A model generated the notes under the pieces. The model was not told the origin of the DNA. It ran no database searches and saw only the letters and a list, made by a program, of their open reading frames with translations. 64,000 nucleotides of DNA. Source: Nocardioides jiangsuensis. Lineage in GTDB: Bacteria > Actinomycetota > Actinomycetes > Propionibacteriales > Nocardioidaceae. The stretch is from assembly GCF_019679455.1 (NCBI RefSeq), contig NZ_JAIEZQ010000001.1, forward strand, positions 310,001 through 374,000, given 5' to 3'. The position numbers and the translations under genes were made by a program. Positions 22,924 through 30,873 of this stretch are shown here, in pieces; positions within the stretch are counted from its first letter, which is position 1, and each line of letters begins with the position of its first letter.

Positions 22924-24297
22924 ATGGTGGGGGGCATGCTCAGTCGTCTGCGCCAGCTGCGTGTGGTCCGCGTTCTCGTCCGCCGGCTGGGCGTGCACCG
23001 GGTGACCGCCGCCGTGGGGCTGGTGCAGGCTCCGTGCCTGGCGCTGGTCGGCCTCACGCTGCGCCGGCTGCCCCGCAACCGCCGCCTCGTCGTGCTCGGC
23101 TCGCCGCTCGACCGGTTCGCCGACAACGCCGCGTACCTGTTCCTGCACATGGCGGGCCAGGCCGCTCGCCACCGGCTCGAGGTGGTGTGGATCAGCGGTT
23201 CGGCCGACGTGGTGCAGAGGCTGCGGTCGCACGGGTACCGCGCCGAGCACCGCTGGTCGTGGCGGGGCGCCCTCACCACCCTGGGTGCCGGCACCTTCGT
23301 CTACTCCGGCTACCGGTCCGACATCAACCGGTGGCTCTCCCCCGGCGCCACGGCCGTGTGTCTGTGGCACGGGCTGCCCATCAAGCGGGTCGAGAGCGCC
23401 GTGGGTGGCGAGGGGGAGCGACGGAGCGGCCTTCTCCACGCCGTGGCACGGGCGGGCCGCGAGGCGCCGCCTGACTTCCTCATCGCGCCCAGCGACTTCG
23501 TCGCGTCGCGGTTCTCCCCCGCGTTCGGCGTGCCGCCCGAGCGGTGCTGGCGGCTGGGTTACCCCCGCAACGACCACCTGGTCACCGACCCCGCCCGACC
23601 ACCGGCCGCGCTCGTGTGGCACGGCGAGGAGTGGGACCGGCTCCGCTCCGCCCGCGTGGTCGTGGGCCTGTTCCTCACCTGGCGCGACGACCGCGTGGAC
23701 GACGCCGTGGACACCTCCCTGGTCCAGCAGCTGGCCAGGGTGTGCGCCGCGCACGGAGGCGTGCTGGCGTACAAGGCGCACTACAACGTGGCCGCCACCG
23801 AGGTGCCGTCGGCGGGGTGCGTGCCGCTGCCCGCGGACGCCGACCTGCACGCCTATCTCGGCCTGTGCGACGTGCTGGTCACCGACTACTCCTCGATCGC
23901 ACTCGACTACCTGCTGATGCGCCGACCGGTCGTCTTCTACACGCCCGACCTCGAGCACTACGCGGCGACCCGTGGGTTCGAGATCGAGCCGCAGTCGCTG
24001 CCCGGGGTGCTGACCCGCGACCCGCAGGCTCTCCTCGACTCCGTGGACCGTCTGCTCGCACAGGAGACCCGCGCCGCGGACGGAGACGACGGCACGGTGA
24101 GTCACGACCTCCTCCTGCGGACCCTGTGGGGCGGGTACGACGGCGGCGCGTCGGAGGCGATCACCGCGGCGATCGCTCAGGCCTCGTCGACCGCGGGTCC
24201 GGCAGCCCCGCCGTCACCGGAGTCGGTCCGGCCACCCCGGCGAGGTGACCTCGTCGAGGACCCGGCTGAAGTGCCGCCGCAGCAGCCACCGGCGTGA
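22924..24297 (+). CDS. CDP-glycerol glycerophosphotransferase-like enzyme (TagB/TagF family)
   Basis: Predicted to transfer glycerol phosphate or a related polyol phosphate from a CDP carrier onto a lipid-linked or wall polymer. It has about 457 aa. Family marks are 'CLWHGLPIKRVES' (the G-T/L-P-x-K-R acceptor-side motif), FLIAPSDFVASRFSPAF, LGYPRNDHLV and the C-terminal VLVTDYSSIALDYLLMRRPVVFYTPDLEHY, which is diagnostic. The start is uncertain: ATG at 22924 or 22936 (the second has a G-rich site before it). The frame is open from 22831. The last 84 nt overlap the convergent kinase gene. Confidence 0.85.
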   Translation: MVGGMLSRLRQLRVVRVLVRRLGVHRVTAAVGLVQAPCLALVGLTLRRLPRNRRLVVLGSPLDRFADNAAYLFLHMAGQAARHRLEVVWISGSADVVQRLRSHGYRAEHRWSWRGALTTLGAGTFVYSGYRSDINRWLSPGATAVCLWHGLPIKRVESAVGGEGERRSGLLHAVARAGREAPPDFLIAPSDFVASRFSPAFGVPPERCWRLGYPRNDHLVTDPARPPAALVWHGEEWDRLRSARVVVGLFLTWRDDRVDDAVDTSLVQQLARVCAAHGGVLAYKAHYNVAATEVPSAGCVPLPADADLHAYLGLCDVLVTDYSSIALDYLLMRRPVVFYTPDLEHYAATRGFEIEPQSLPGVLTRDPQALLDSVDRLLAQETRAADGDDGTVSHDLLLRTLWGGYDGGASEAITAAIAQASSTAGPAAPPSPESVRPPRRGDLVEDPAEVPPQQPPA

Positions 24298-25242
24298 GCG
24301 TCCGAGGCGGGGAGCGCGACGCACGACGTCGGTGTGACGGGTCGACCACCGCGCCGCCAGCGCGGCCGCCAGGAGCGGGCCGAGCGCCGCTGAGCGGGGG
24401 CGGTCGTCGTAGTAGGCGTCGAGGAAGACCCTGGCCGCCGTACGGCGCAGCCGGTCCACCTGCGGCAGGCCCGACCCTGTGACGAAGAGCGGCGCGTCGA
24501 AGAGCATGAGCAGGAACCGGACCACGTCGTGCTCCGCCCAGCCCTTGTCGGCGAGGTCGGGCTCCAGGCAGCAGGGCCCGGACTCCGTGAGGACCACGTT
24601 CTCCGGAGCGAAGTCGCCGTGCAGGACGACCTTCACGCCGGTGGCGCTGGTCATGGGCGGGAACCGGCTGTCGAACCAGCCGTGCCGCACCGACAGGCCC
24701 GCGGAGGACAGCATCCGGGGACCCTCGTCGGCCAGGCGGGCCCCGAGCTCGGTCAGGTCCACCACCTCCCGGACGGCCGGCTCGAGGGCGTGCACCTCCC
24801 GCAGCACCGCCGCTGCCGCGCGTACGCCGTCCAGCAGCGCCCCGGGCCGCAGCACGGCATCCGGACGGATCAGCGCGGTCACGGTCGGTCCGGGCACGTA
24901 CGCCATGACGTAGGCGCCGATCTCGGGGACGTACGCGACGGGTCGCGGTACCGACACCGCGCTGCGGCGCGCCTCGAGGTGGGTCGCGAGCCGGCACAGC
25001 GCCCGGAACTGGTCCTCGGCCGACACCGGTGCGGCGAGATCCTGCTGCCGGCTGTCGCTGTTCGGCTGCTTGACCACCCACCGGCACCCCGCGGCGTCAC
25101 CGTCGAGCCCCAGGAAGTAGAGCTCCGACCGTCGACGTGCCGGCCCCCGGCTCACCACCCTGACGCGGCCCAGGTCCTCGGCCGCGACCTCCCCGGCCAG
25201 GGCCGGCTTCACGCTCTCGACGACACCGGCGTCATGCACCAT
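24214..25242 (-). CDS. APH-like phosphotransferase (small-molecule kinase)
   Basis: Aminoglycoside-phosphotransferase/choline-kinase fold, 342 aa. The catalytic loop VVLHGDFAPENVVL and the metal-binding Asp in CCLEPDLADKGWAEHDVVRFLLMLFD are both present. An N-terminal lobe lysine lies in RWVVKQPNSDSR. It is the last gene of the operon running down from 30659. Here a role in phosphorylating a sugar or polyol for the surface polymer is more likely than drug resistance, but this rests on context only. Its start overlaps the upstream kinase gene by 11 nt, and its 3' end overlaps the convergent gene by 84 nt. Confidence 0.75.
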   Translation of the reverse strand: MVHDAGVVESVKPALAGEVAAEDLGRVRVVSRGPARRRSELYFLGLDGDAAGCRWVVKQPNSDSRQQDLAAPVSAEDQFRALCRLATHLEARRSAVSVPRPVAYVPEIGAYVMAYVPGPTVTALIRPDAVLRPGALLDGVRAAAAVLREVHALEPAVREVVDLTELGARLADEGPRMLSSAGLSVRHGWFDSRFPPMTSATGVKVVLHGDFAPENVVLTESGPCCLEPDLADKGWAEHDVVRFLLMLFDAPLFVTGSGLPQVDRLRRTAARVFLDAYYDDRPRSAALGPLLAAALAARWSTRHTDVVRRAPRLGRSRRWLLRRHFSRVLDEVTSPGWPDRLR

Positions 25243-25960
25243 TCAGCGCCGCCCTGACGTGCGCCTCGACCGTTCGCGCGATCGAGTCCGGGTCGTCCTC
25301 GGCGTCCAGCGTCACGACCCGGCCCGGACGAGCGGCCAGTCCGTCGTACAGCCGGGCCTGCCGGGTGAGCTGGGCGACGGACCACTGCTCGGGCTTGCGG
25401 GCGTACGCGACCTCCGGGTCCACCCGGAGCAGGAACTCCAGGTCGGGCGCCGGGGCGAGGGCCTCCACCACGCGCGCCAGCCAGTGGCCGCTCACGTCGG
25501 AGTACCAGTACTGGAGCTTCACGACGGTGTCGAGACGGTACCGGTCGAGCACGATCACATCGGCCTCGCCGTGGCGAACGCGGCGGCGCAGGCTGAGACC
25601 CCCCGAGATCGCGGCGAAGCTGCCGACCACCCACCACGGCAGCGACCTCGGCGACCGGCCCGCCGCGCCGCGTCCGTCCGCCGGCGTCGAACCGCCGGGG
25701 CTGGGGTCCCCCGCTCCACGCTTGGGGCCGAGCCGGCTGCGCAGACCGGCCGGCAGCCGGTTCAGCAGCGGCTCCGGCCAGATCTTGAACGGCACCCACA
25801 GGACCTCCACCGTCCGGCCGCGTTCGAGGGCGGCCACCAGCGCCTCGATCTGGCGGGTCTTCCCGGCCCCGTCCAGCCCGGAGAACGACACCCTCACCTG
25901 CCGCGGGCGCGGCTCTCCCGACCGCGCGCCGACGATGCCCGTCCTGCCCACCACTGTCAT
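25232..25960 (-). CDS. Thymidylate-kinase-like P-loop kinase
   Basis: P-loop kinase of the dTMP-kinase superfamily, 242 aa. Walker A is FSGLDGAGKT at residues 26-35 and the DR motif is VIVLDRYRLD at about 135-144. The C-terminal half has a YARKPEQWSVAQLTRQARLYDGL lid-like stretch. Between them lies a low-complexity, basic, proline/glycine-rich insert (residues about 78-106). That insert and the operon context argue against a housekeeping Tmk. Start ATG at 25960 has GGAGGGGAG 4 nt upstream. Confidence 0.75.
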   Translation of the reverse strand: MTVVGRTGIVGARSGEPRPRQVRVSFSGLDGAGKTRQIEALVAALERGRTVEVLWVPFKIWPEPLLNRLPAGLRSRLGPKRGAGDPSPGGSTPADGRGAAGRSPRSLPWWVVGSFAAISGGLSLRRRVRHGEADVIVLDRYRLDTVVKLQYWYSDVSGHWLARVVEALAPAPDLEFLLRVDPEVAYARKPEQWSVAQLTRQARLYDGLAARPGRVVTLDAEDDPDSIARTVEAHVRAALNGA

Positions 25961-26018
25961 GCGACTCCCCTCCCCTGGCCGGCCCCCGGCCGGCGACGTT
26001 CGTGTGTCCTGACCTGCC

Positions 26019-27089
26019 TCACGGGCCGCCCGGCACCCGCGCCGGTCGCCGGCAGTGACGCCGCCGGTACATCGGCGACGCCGACGCCTGCAGCTCCGCC
26101 CAGGCCGCCGGGGTCATCCCGCGCCGGGACGGCGAGCCGACCCGGACCCGCTCCAGCCCCGTCGAGGTCGGCCGCGTCCACGCGCCGGCGACCCGGCGGT
26201 AGCGGCCGCGGCGAAGAGCGGCGACGAGACGTTCGTGGTCCGCGTCGGCGACCAGGAGCTCCAGCTCGCGCAGCGCCGGCCATCGTCGCAGGTCGAGCAC
26301 GATCACGTCCACGGCCGCCGCGTCGGCGAGCTCGAGCGCATGGGGGTCGGCGCCCAGGCCCGTCCCGCGCCACACGAGGGGGTACGCCGCGGCAGCTGCC
26401 GCGCGGGCCCACCGCACCGCCCGTCGTGAGCCTGCGGTCGGCGACGATGGGGTGGGCGCCGGCGACGAGGGCACCAGCTCCCGGCCCAGCGCCACCAGCG
26501 CGTCCCAGTCGCGCTCCCGGACGCGGTCGAGCGCACGGGCAGCGTTCCACGAGGACGGGCACAGGCGCTCGAAGAGCTCCTCCCCCGGGCTCGGCGAGAC
26601 GACGAGCGGGAGCGCGGCGGTCAGCTCGTCCTGTCGTCGCTCGTTGACGGCCCGCTTGTCGAGCAGACAGTGGAGCAGGACCGTCCAGAAGGTGTCGGTG
26701 GGGTCGAGCAACCAGAGCCACCCGTCACGGACCCGGCGCGCCAGGAGCGCCTCCTCCAGCCCGGAGTGGATCCTCAGCTGCCGGTGGTAGAGGATCTCGA
26801 CGACCACGTCCAGCTTGAGACCCGGGCCCGACTGCGGGTCGGGCAGGACGTAGAAGCGGTGCCAGGGGTGCAGCGACCGGGGCAGCGCGACACCCCCGAG
26901 CCCGAAGATCACGTCCTCGGCGCGGGGCAGGTCGGCTCCGGCGACCAGGAGGTCGACGTCCCGGCCCGGCACCCCCAGGCTCGCCCGTCCCCGCAGCAGC
27001 GCCCACCTGGTCCCGGTGTCGTCGAACCCGGACAGCACCCGCTCCAGCGTCGGCAGTCCGGTGACGGCGTACGAGGGGGTGCCGATCAT
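26019..27089 (-). CDS. Nucleotidyltransferase-like protein of a surface-polymer operon
   Basis: About 356 aa. The N-terminal half resembles a polymerase-beta-type nucleotidyltransferase fold: WALLRGRASLGVPGRDVDLLV gives a DxD pair, and LKLDVVVEI could supply the third acidic residue. The usual G-S motif is not clear. A second, weaker domain of similar type may lie at the C-terminus (AVDVIVLDLRRWPALRELELLVAD). ATG at 27089 is chosen because it overlaps the flippase stop (ATGA), although the frame stays open upstream. In other bacteria such domains occur joined to thymidylate-kinase-like domains; here the kinase is the next gene. Substrate unknown. Confidence 0.55.
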   Translation of the reverse strand: MIGTPSYAVTGLPTLERVLSGFDDTGTRWALLRGRASLGVPGRDVDLLVAGADLPRAEDVIFGLGGVALPRSLHPWHRFYVLPDPQSGPGLKLDVVVEILYHRQLRIHSGLEEALLARRVRDGWLWLLDPTDTFWTVLLHCLLDKRAVNERRQDELTAALPLVVSPSPGEELFERLCPSSWNAARALDRVRERDWDALVALGRELVPSSPAPTPSSPTAGSRRAVRWARAAAAAAYPLVWRGTGLGADPHALELADAAAVDVIVLDLRRWPALRELELLVADADHERLVAALRRGRYRRVAGAWTRPTSTGLERVRVGSPSRRGMTPAAWAELQASASPMYRRRHCRRPARVPGGP

Positions 27090-28429
27090 GGCGCCTCCCC
27101 TGCGGGAGCGACCACGGCGGGCGGTTCCGTCCGGGCCGGAGGCCGGCGCCACACCAGCATCACGGCGGCCGCGGCTCCGCAGACCTGGGCGACGAGCCAG
27201 GCCACGGCCATCCCGTCCTCGGCCAGGTCGGTGCGCGCGGTGAGCAGGAAGCACAGGCCGAGGGCGAGGACGGCGTTCTGCGCGCGCAGCGAGACGATGA
27301 CCCACATCCTGCGGTGCGCCCTGGCCTCGGCGATCGCGAACGTGACCAGGCAGCGCGGGACGCTGGCCAGCAGGAGGATCTGCAGGGTCGACGTGCCCTC
27401 GGTGTAGTCCGCGCCGTACACGGTCAGGATCAGGGGGGCTGCCAGTACGCCCACGACGCTGACCAGCGCCACGAACGGCAGCGCGCGCCGGAACACGGTG
27501 CGCCGGAGGGCGTGCGGGTCCTCACCGTACGACGTCTCGACCGTCAAGGCGGTGCCGAGGTTCGTGGCCAGGAGGTCCAGGGTGGAGCTCGTCAGCCAGG
27601 CGATCGAGAACAGCGCGGCGGCCTCGGGCTCGAGGAGCTCGAGCGCGATCAGGGGCAGCAGGAACGTCGAGGACGCCTGGAAGAGGTAGCCGGCGTAGTC
27701 CAGGGCCAGCTTGCGCAGCGGCTCGCGCGGCGCCGTGCCCACCCCCTCCGAGCGCTGACGCCTGCCAGCACGGAGCAGCACGTAGCCCGACACCACCGGC
27801 ACGATCACCAGCATCGGGATGAGCCAGCTGACGAAGATGCCGAGTCCGGGGACGAGGCCGAGCAGCGCCACCAGGAGCACGATCTTCACGGTCCCGAAGA
27901 CGAAGTTCTCGGCCGGGATCAGCTTGCCCAGCCGCAACGACACCAGAGCCGCGTCCTGCAGGGCGAAGATGTTGAACGCCAGGACCGCCAGCGCGAAGAG
28001 GGCCATGCGCGGTGTGGAGTCCAGGACCTGGGACAGCTCACTCAGGTGGGGCAGCACCAGCAGGAGGAAGGCGGTCAACGTGAGGACGGCGAACGCCGTC
28101 ACCGCGCCGTAGACGCGGAGCAGGACCCTGCGAGCGAACGGCCCGGCCCGGGGTATCAGCACGGCCATGCCCGGCCCCAGGTTGAGCTGCGAGACCCCGG
28201 ACAGCGTGGTCATGGCGGCCAGGAGAGCGGTGTTCCTCCCGATGGTGGCCTGGTCGTAGAGACGCGCGGCCACCACCCAGAAGGTGACGCCGAGGAGGGC
28301 GTTGGTCCCGGTGTTCAGCACGAGCGGCCAGGCCGTCCGCGTGAGGGGGTCCGCGACGACTCTGGCCGCCCGCAGACGCTCGTGGACGCTCCGGTGCCGC
28401 AGGCGCGCGGGCACCGCCCGCTCGTGCAT
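27086..28429 (-). CDS. Polysaccharide flippase-like membrane protein (MOP superfamily, Wzx-type)
   Basis: Predicted to move a lipid-linked glycan across the membrane. It has about 447 aa with twelve or more hydrophobic segments. The N-terminal helix region TRTAWPLVLNTGTNALLGVTFWVVAARLY followed by NTALLAAMTTLSGVSQLNLG resembles actinobacterial oligosaccharide flippases. Start is ATG at 28429 with GGGGGAG upstream; a GTG two codons earlier is possible. It lies 28 nt after the secreted PKD gene and overlaps the next gene by 4 nt, so it is part of a five-gene operon. Confidence 0.8.
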   Translation of the reverse strand: MHERAVPARLRHRSVHERLRAARVVADPLTRTAWPLVLNTGTNALLGVTFWVVAARLYDQATIGRNTALLAAMTTLSGVSQLNLGPGMAVLIPRAGPFARRVLLRVYGAVTAFAVLTLTAFLLLVLPHLSELSQVLDSTPRMALFALAVLAFNIFALQDAALVSLRLGKLIPAENFVFGTVKIVLLVALLGLVPGLGIFVSWLIPMLVIVPVVSGYVLLRAGRRQRSEGVGTAPREPLRKLALDYAGYLFQASSTFLLPLIALELLEPEAAALFSIAWLTSSTLDLLATNLGTALTVETSYGEDPHALRRTVFRRALPFVALVSVVGVLAAPLILTVYGADYTEGTSTLQILLLASVPRCLVTFAIAEARAHRRMWVIVSLRAQNAVLALGLCFLLTARTDLAEDGMAVAWLVAQVCGAAAAVMLVWRRPPARTEPPAVVAPAGEAP

Positions 28430-28457
28430 GGTCACCTTCTCCCCCGCTGCTCGCGCG

Positions 28458-30659
28458 TCACCGGGGACGCAGGGCGGCGAGCCAGCCGGCCCATTCCCTG
28501 CTGCTGGAGAACCGCCAGGTCCTGCCTCCGCTGGGACCTGCTGTCTCCTGCACGGCGTCGTCGAGCTCGTGCCGCTTGCCCCCGATGTCCCATGCCTCGG
28601 CCATGCCGTCGGGGCCGGTGATGGCGAGCGTGGTCGACCCGGAGTTGACTCCCATGCAGCCCACCAGCATGGCCCCGTCCGTCGCGGTCGTGACGCCGGG
28701 GACCGTGCCGAACAGAGCCGAGGCGCCTGCCGCCGTCGTCACCGTCCCGTCGATACCCGCGGCGCCCGTGTAGCGGGCGATGCCCCCGGCGGCGGTGATG
28801 CTCGAGGTGAACGTCCATCGGTAGTTGGTGGGTTCGGAGGATCCCGCGACCTTGTAGTACCCGTAGACCCGCGGGTTCGACACGCCGGTCGTCGTGACGA
28901 GGCGCGTCCAGCCGGCGGGCGCGCTCGCGATGCCGCCGCCGTTGAGCGCGAGGCAGGAGACCAGGACGTCCTGGTTGCTCGTCCCGGCCGGCGCGTCGAT
29001 CGTCAGTCCGGTGTCCAGGGTGCCGGCCACTTTCGTGCTGGTCGCCACCCGCTTGATCGATCCGCTCGAGCTGTCGGCGTTCACGGTGATGGTCCGGGTC
29101 GCGGCCTCGCTCGTGCCGGCGCCGTTCGAGGCGAGGAGCGTGACCGTGAAGATCCCCGCGGAGTCGTAGGTCACGCTCGGGTTCTGCTCCGTCGACGTCG
29201 TCCCGTTGCCGAAGTCCCACGCCCAGGACGTGGGGTTCTTGGTGGACGTGTCCTGGAGGTCGACGGTCAGCGGCGCCGTACCAGAGGTCGGCGTGGCCGT
29301 GAAGCTGGCGACCGGGACCGTGACCGCTGTCCCGACCGCGAGGTCGGCGTGCCAGTACCGGGACGTGGACGTGTTGCCGGCCAGCACGACCAGGCCGGTG
29401 CCGCTGGTCACGCCCTGCTTGGTCGAGGTGGCGTTGTTCATGTGCGCCGAGACCGCGTCCCTGAGCACCGGGGTCCCCCGGCCGGAGGCGAAGACCGGGC
29501 TGTCCATCGGCGCGATCTTCTGGTAGATCGTCCCGGGCGCTCCCGAGTAGGGACACCCGGAGCTGCTCGGGCCCGTCGCGAAGACGTGCAGGAGGTCGTT
29601 CTCCTCGTCGATCACCAGGGTCGGCCGGGTGTGGCACTCCCCGATGGTCCCGACGGTCGTGGCGGACCAGGCGCCGGTCCCCGGCTTGAAGACCAGGAGC
29701 CTGATCTGGGGGTCCGAGCTCGAGGACCCGGAGAGTGCGTCCAGGCTCGTCTTCACCACGGCGTAGACACGACCCGCCTGGTCGGCCTGGATGCTTCTCA
29801 GGTTGAGGTGGTCGTCCGCCTGCTTCTGGCCGCGCACGGCGATGCCACCCTTCCAGGTGGTCAGGGCGTCGCCGTCGTTGTGCACCGCCCAGTACATGGT
29901 GTCGTCGCGCTGGTTGCTCCACAGCACACCGATCCGGTTGCGGGCGAAGGCGACCAGACCGGAGATGTCGTCCGGGGCCACGCTGCTCCCGGTGACCGGA
30001 ACGACGAACGGCGTTCCCCAGCTGCCGCCGTCCTGCGAGGAGTTGATGTACACCTTGCTGGTGTACCCGGCCGTCGACGAGCCGCTGACCTGTGTCCACG
30101 TGGCCCAGAGCCTGCCGGTCGAGTCCTTGTCGATGGTCAGGGACTCGCTGGAGTAGTTGTTGATGTTCGACGGGAAGCCCGGGTCCAGCGTGTACGTCTT
30201 GCTGGATGCGTTGTAGGAGTACCGGTAGAGCCGGGCGGGACGTCCGCTGACCGAGGTCCTCACCGTCGAGTCGCTGCTCACCGTCGCCCACTGCGACGCC
30301 ACGTAGAGCTTCTGACCGTCCCAGAGCGCGTCGGAGAGTGTCTGCGGCCGGTCGTCAACGCGCGTTCCCGTGTCGACCCACTTCTGCGTCGACCGGTCCA
30401 GCCGGAAGATGTGCCAGGTCTTGCTGACCGGCTCGAACATGTTCGCCCACCAGCGCCCGTCGTTGTACCACAGCTTGCTCTGTGGCTTGTCCGACGTCGG
30501 CGGGTTGGAGACACCGCTGAAGCTCTGGTCGACGTACCCGATGTCGCCGGCCGCCCCCTCCACCTCCGGAACGGCGGTGGTGAGCGACGCCCCGGCGGCG
30601 ACCAGCACGACGACGACCAGCCCCAGGAGCTTGCGCGGCAGCCGCTTGTCCTCCTGCAT
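28458..30659 (-). CDS. Secreted PKD-domain protein with N-terminal propeller-like region (paralogue B)
   Basis: Predicted secreted protein, 733 aa, similar to the product at 20333-22567. A signal peptide covers roughly residues 1-37. The propeller-like part has SKLWYNDGRWWANMF, DALWDGQKLYVAS and KDSTGRLWATWTQ. The PKD domain shows SWAWDFGNGTTSTEQNPSVTYDSAGIFTVTLLASN. The C-terminal about 190 aa differ from paralogue A: they form a different domain (from IKRVATSTKV to AGWLAALRP) common at the ends of actinobacterial surface proteins. ATG at 30659 is chosen for its GGGGAAG site. First gene of the operon with the flippase and three transferase or kinase genes. Confidence 0.82.
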   Translation of the reverse strand: MQEDKRLPRKLLGLVVVVLVAAGASLTTAVPEVEGAAGDIGYVDQSFSGVSNPPTSDKPQSKLWYNDGRWWANMFEPVSKTWHIFRLDRSTQKWVDTGTRVDDRPQTLSDALWDGQKLYVASQWATVSSDSTVRTSVSGRPARLYRYSYNASSKTYTLDPGFPSNINNYSSESLTIDKDSTGRLWATWTQVSGSSTAGYTSKVYINSSQDGGSWGTPFVVPVTGSSVAPDDISGLVAFARNRIGVLWSNQRDDTMYWAVHNDGDALTTWKGGIAVRGQKQADDHLNLRSIQADQAGRVYAVVKTSLDALSGSSSSDPQIRLLVFKPGTGAWSATTVGTIGECHTRPTLVIDEENDLLHVFATGPSSSGCPYSGAPGTIYQKIAPMDSPVFASGRGTPVLRDAVSAHMNNATSTKQGVTSGTGLVVLAGNTSTSRYWHADLAVGTAVTVPVASFTATPTSGTAPLTVDLQDTSTKNPTSWAWDFGNGTTSTEQNPSVTYDSAGIFTVTLLASNGAGTSEAATRTITVNADSSSGSIKRVATSTKVAGTLDTGLTIDAPAGTSNQDVLVSCLALNGGGIASAPAGWTRLVTTTGVSNPRVYGYYKVAGSSEPTNYRWTFTSSITAAGGIARYTGAAGIDGTVTTAAGASALFGTVPGVTTATDGAMLVGCMGVNSGSTTLAITGPDGMAEAWDIGGKRHELDDAVQETAGPSGGRTWRFSSSREWAGWLAALRPR

Positions 30660-30831
30660 CGCCACTTCCCCCCACGCAACCGTCGAGATCCCTCCCCGGA
30701 CCCCCCACACGCTAGGCGCTCACCGCGGGGCCAGGAACCAACCGCGGCCAAGATGACCTGTTCCACCCATCGCGCACTGCCAGACGGGTCATGCTGCGGC
30801 TAAACCTGACCTCCCCGGACGCAACCGTGCT

Positions 30832-30837
30832 TAGAGT
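30832..30837 (+). promoter_or_regulatory. Candidate -10 for the membrane-protein operon
   Basis: TAGAGT, 36 nt before the ATG at 30874, with GAGGGGA between it and the start codon as a ribosome site. It lies in the 214-bp divergent gap next to paralogue B. Confidence 0.4.
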
Positions 30838-30873
30838 GACCGGACGTACTCAGCGGACGAGGGGACCGATGAC

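Noticed and set aside
24214-25242. Aminoglycoside resistance gene
   Set aside because: The APH fold is shared by many metabolic kinases and the operon context points to surface-polymer synthesis.
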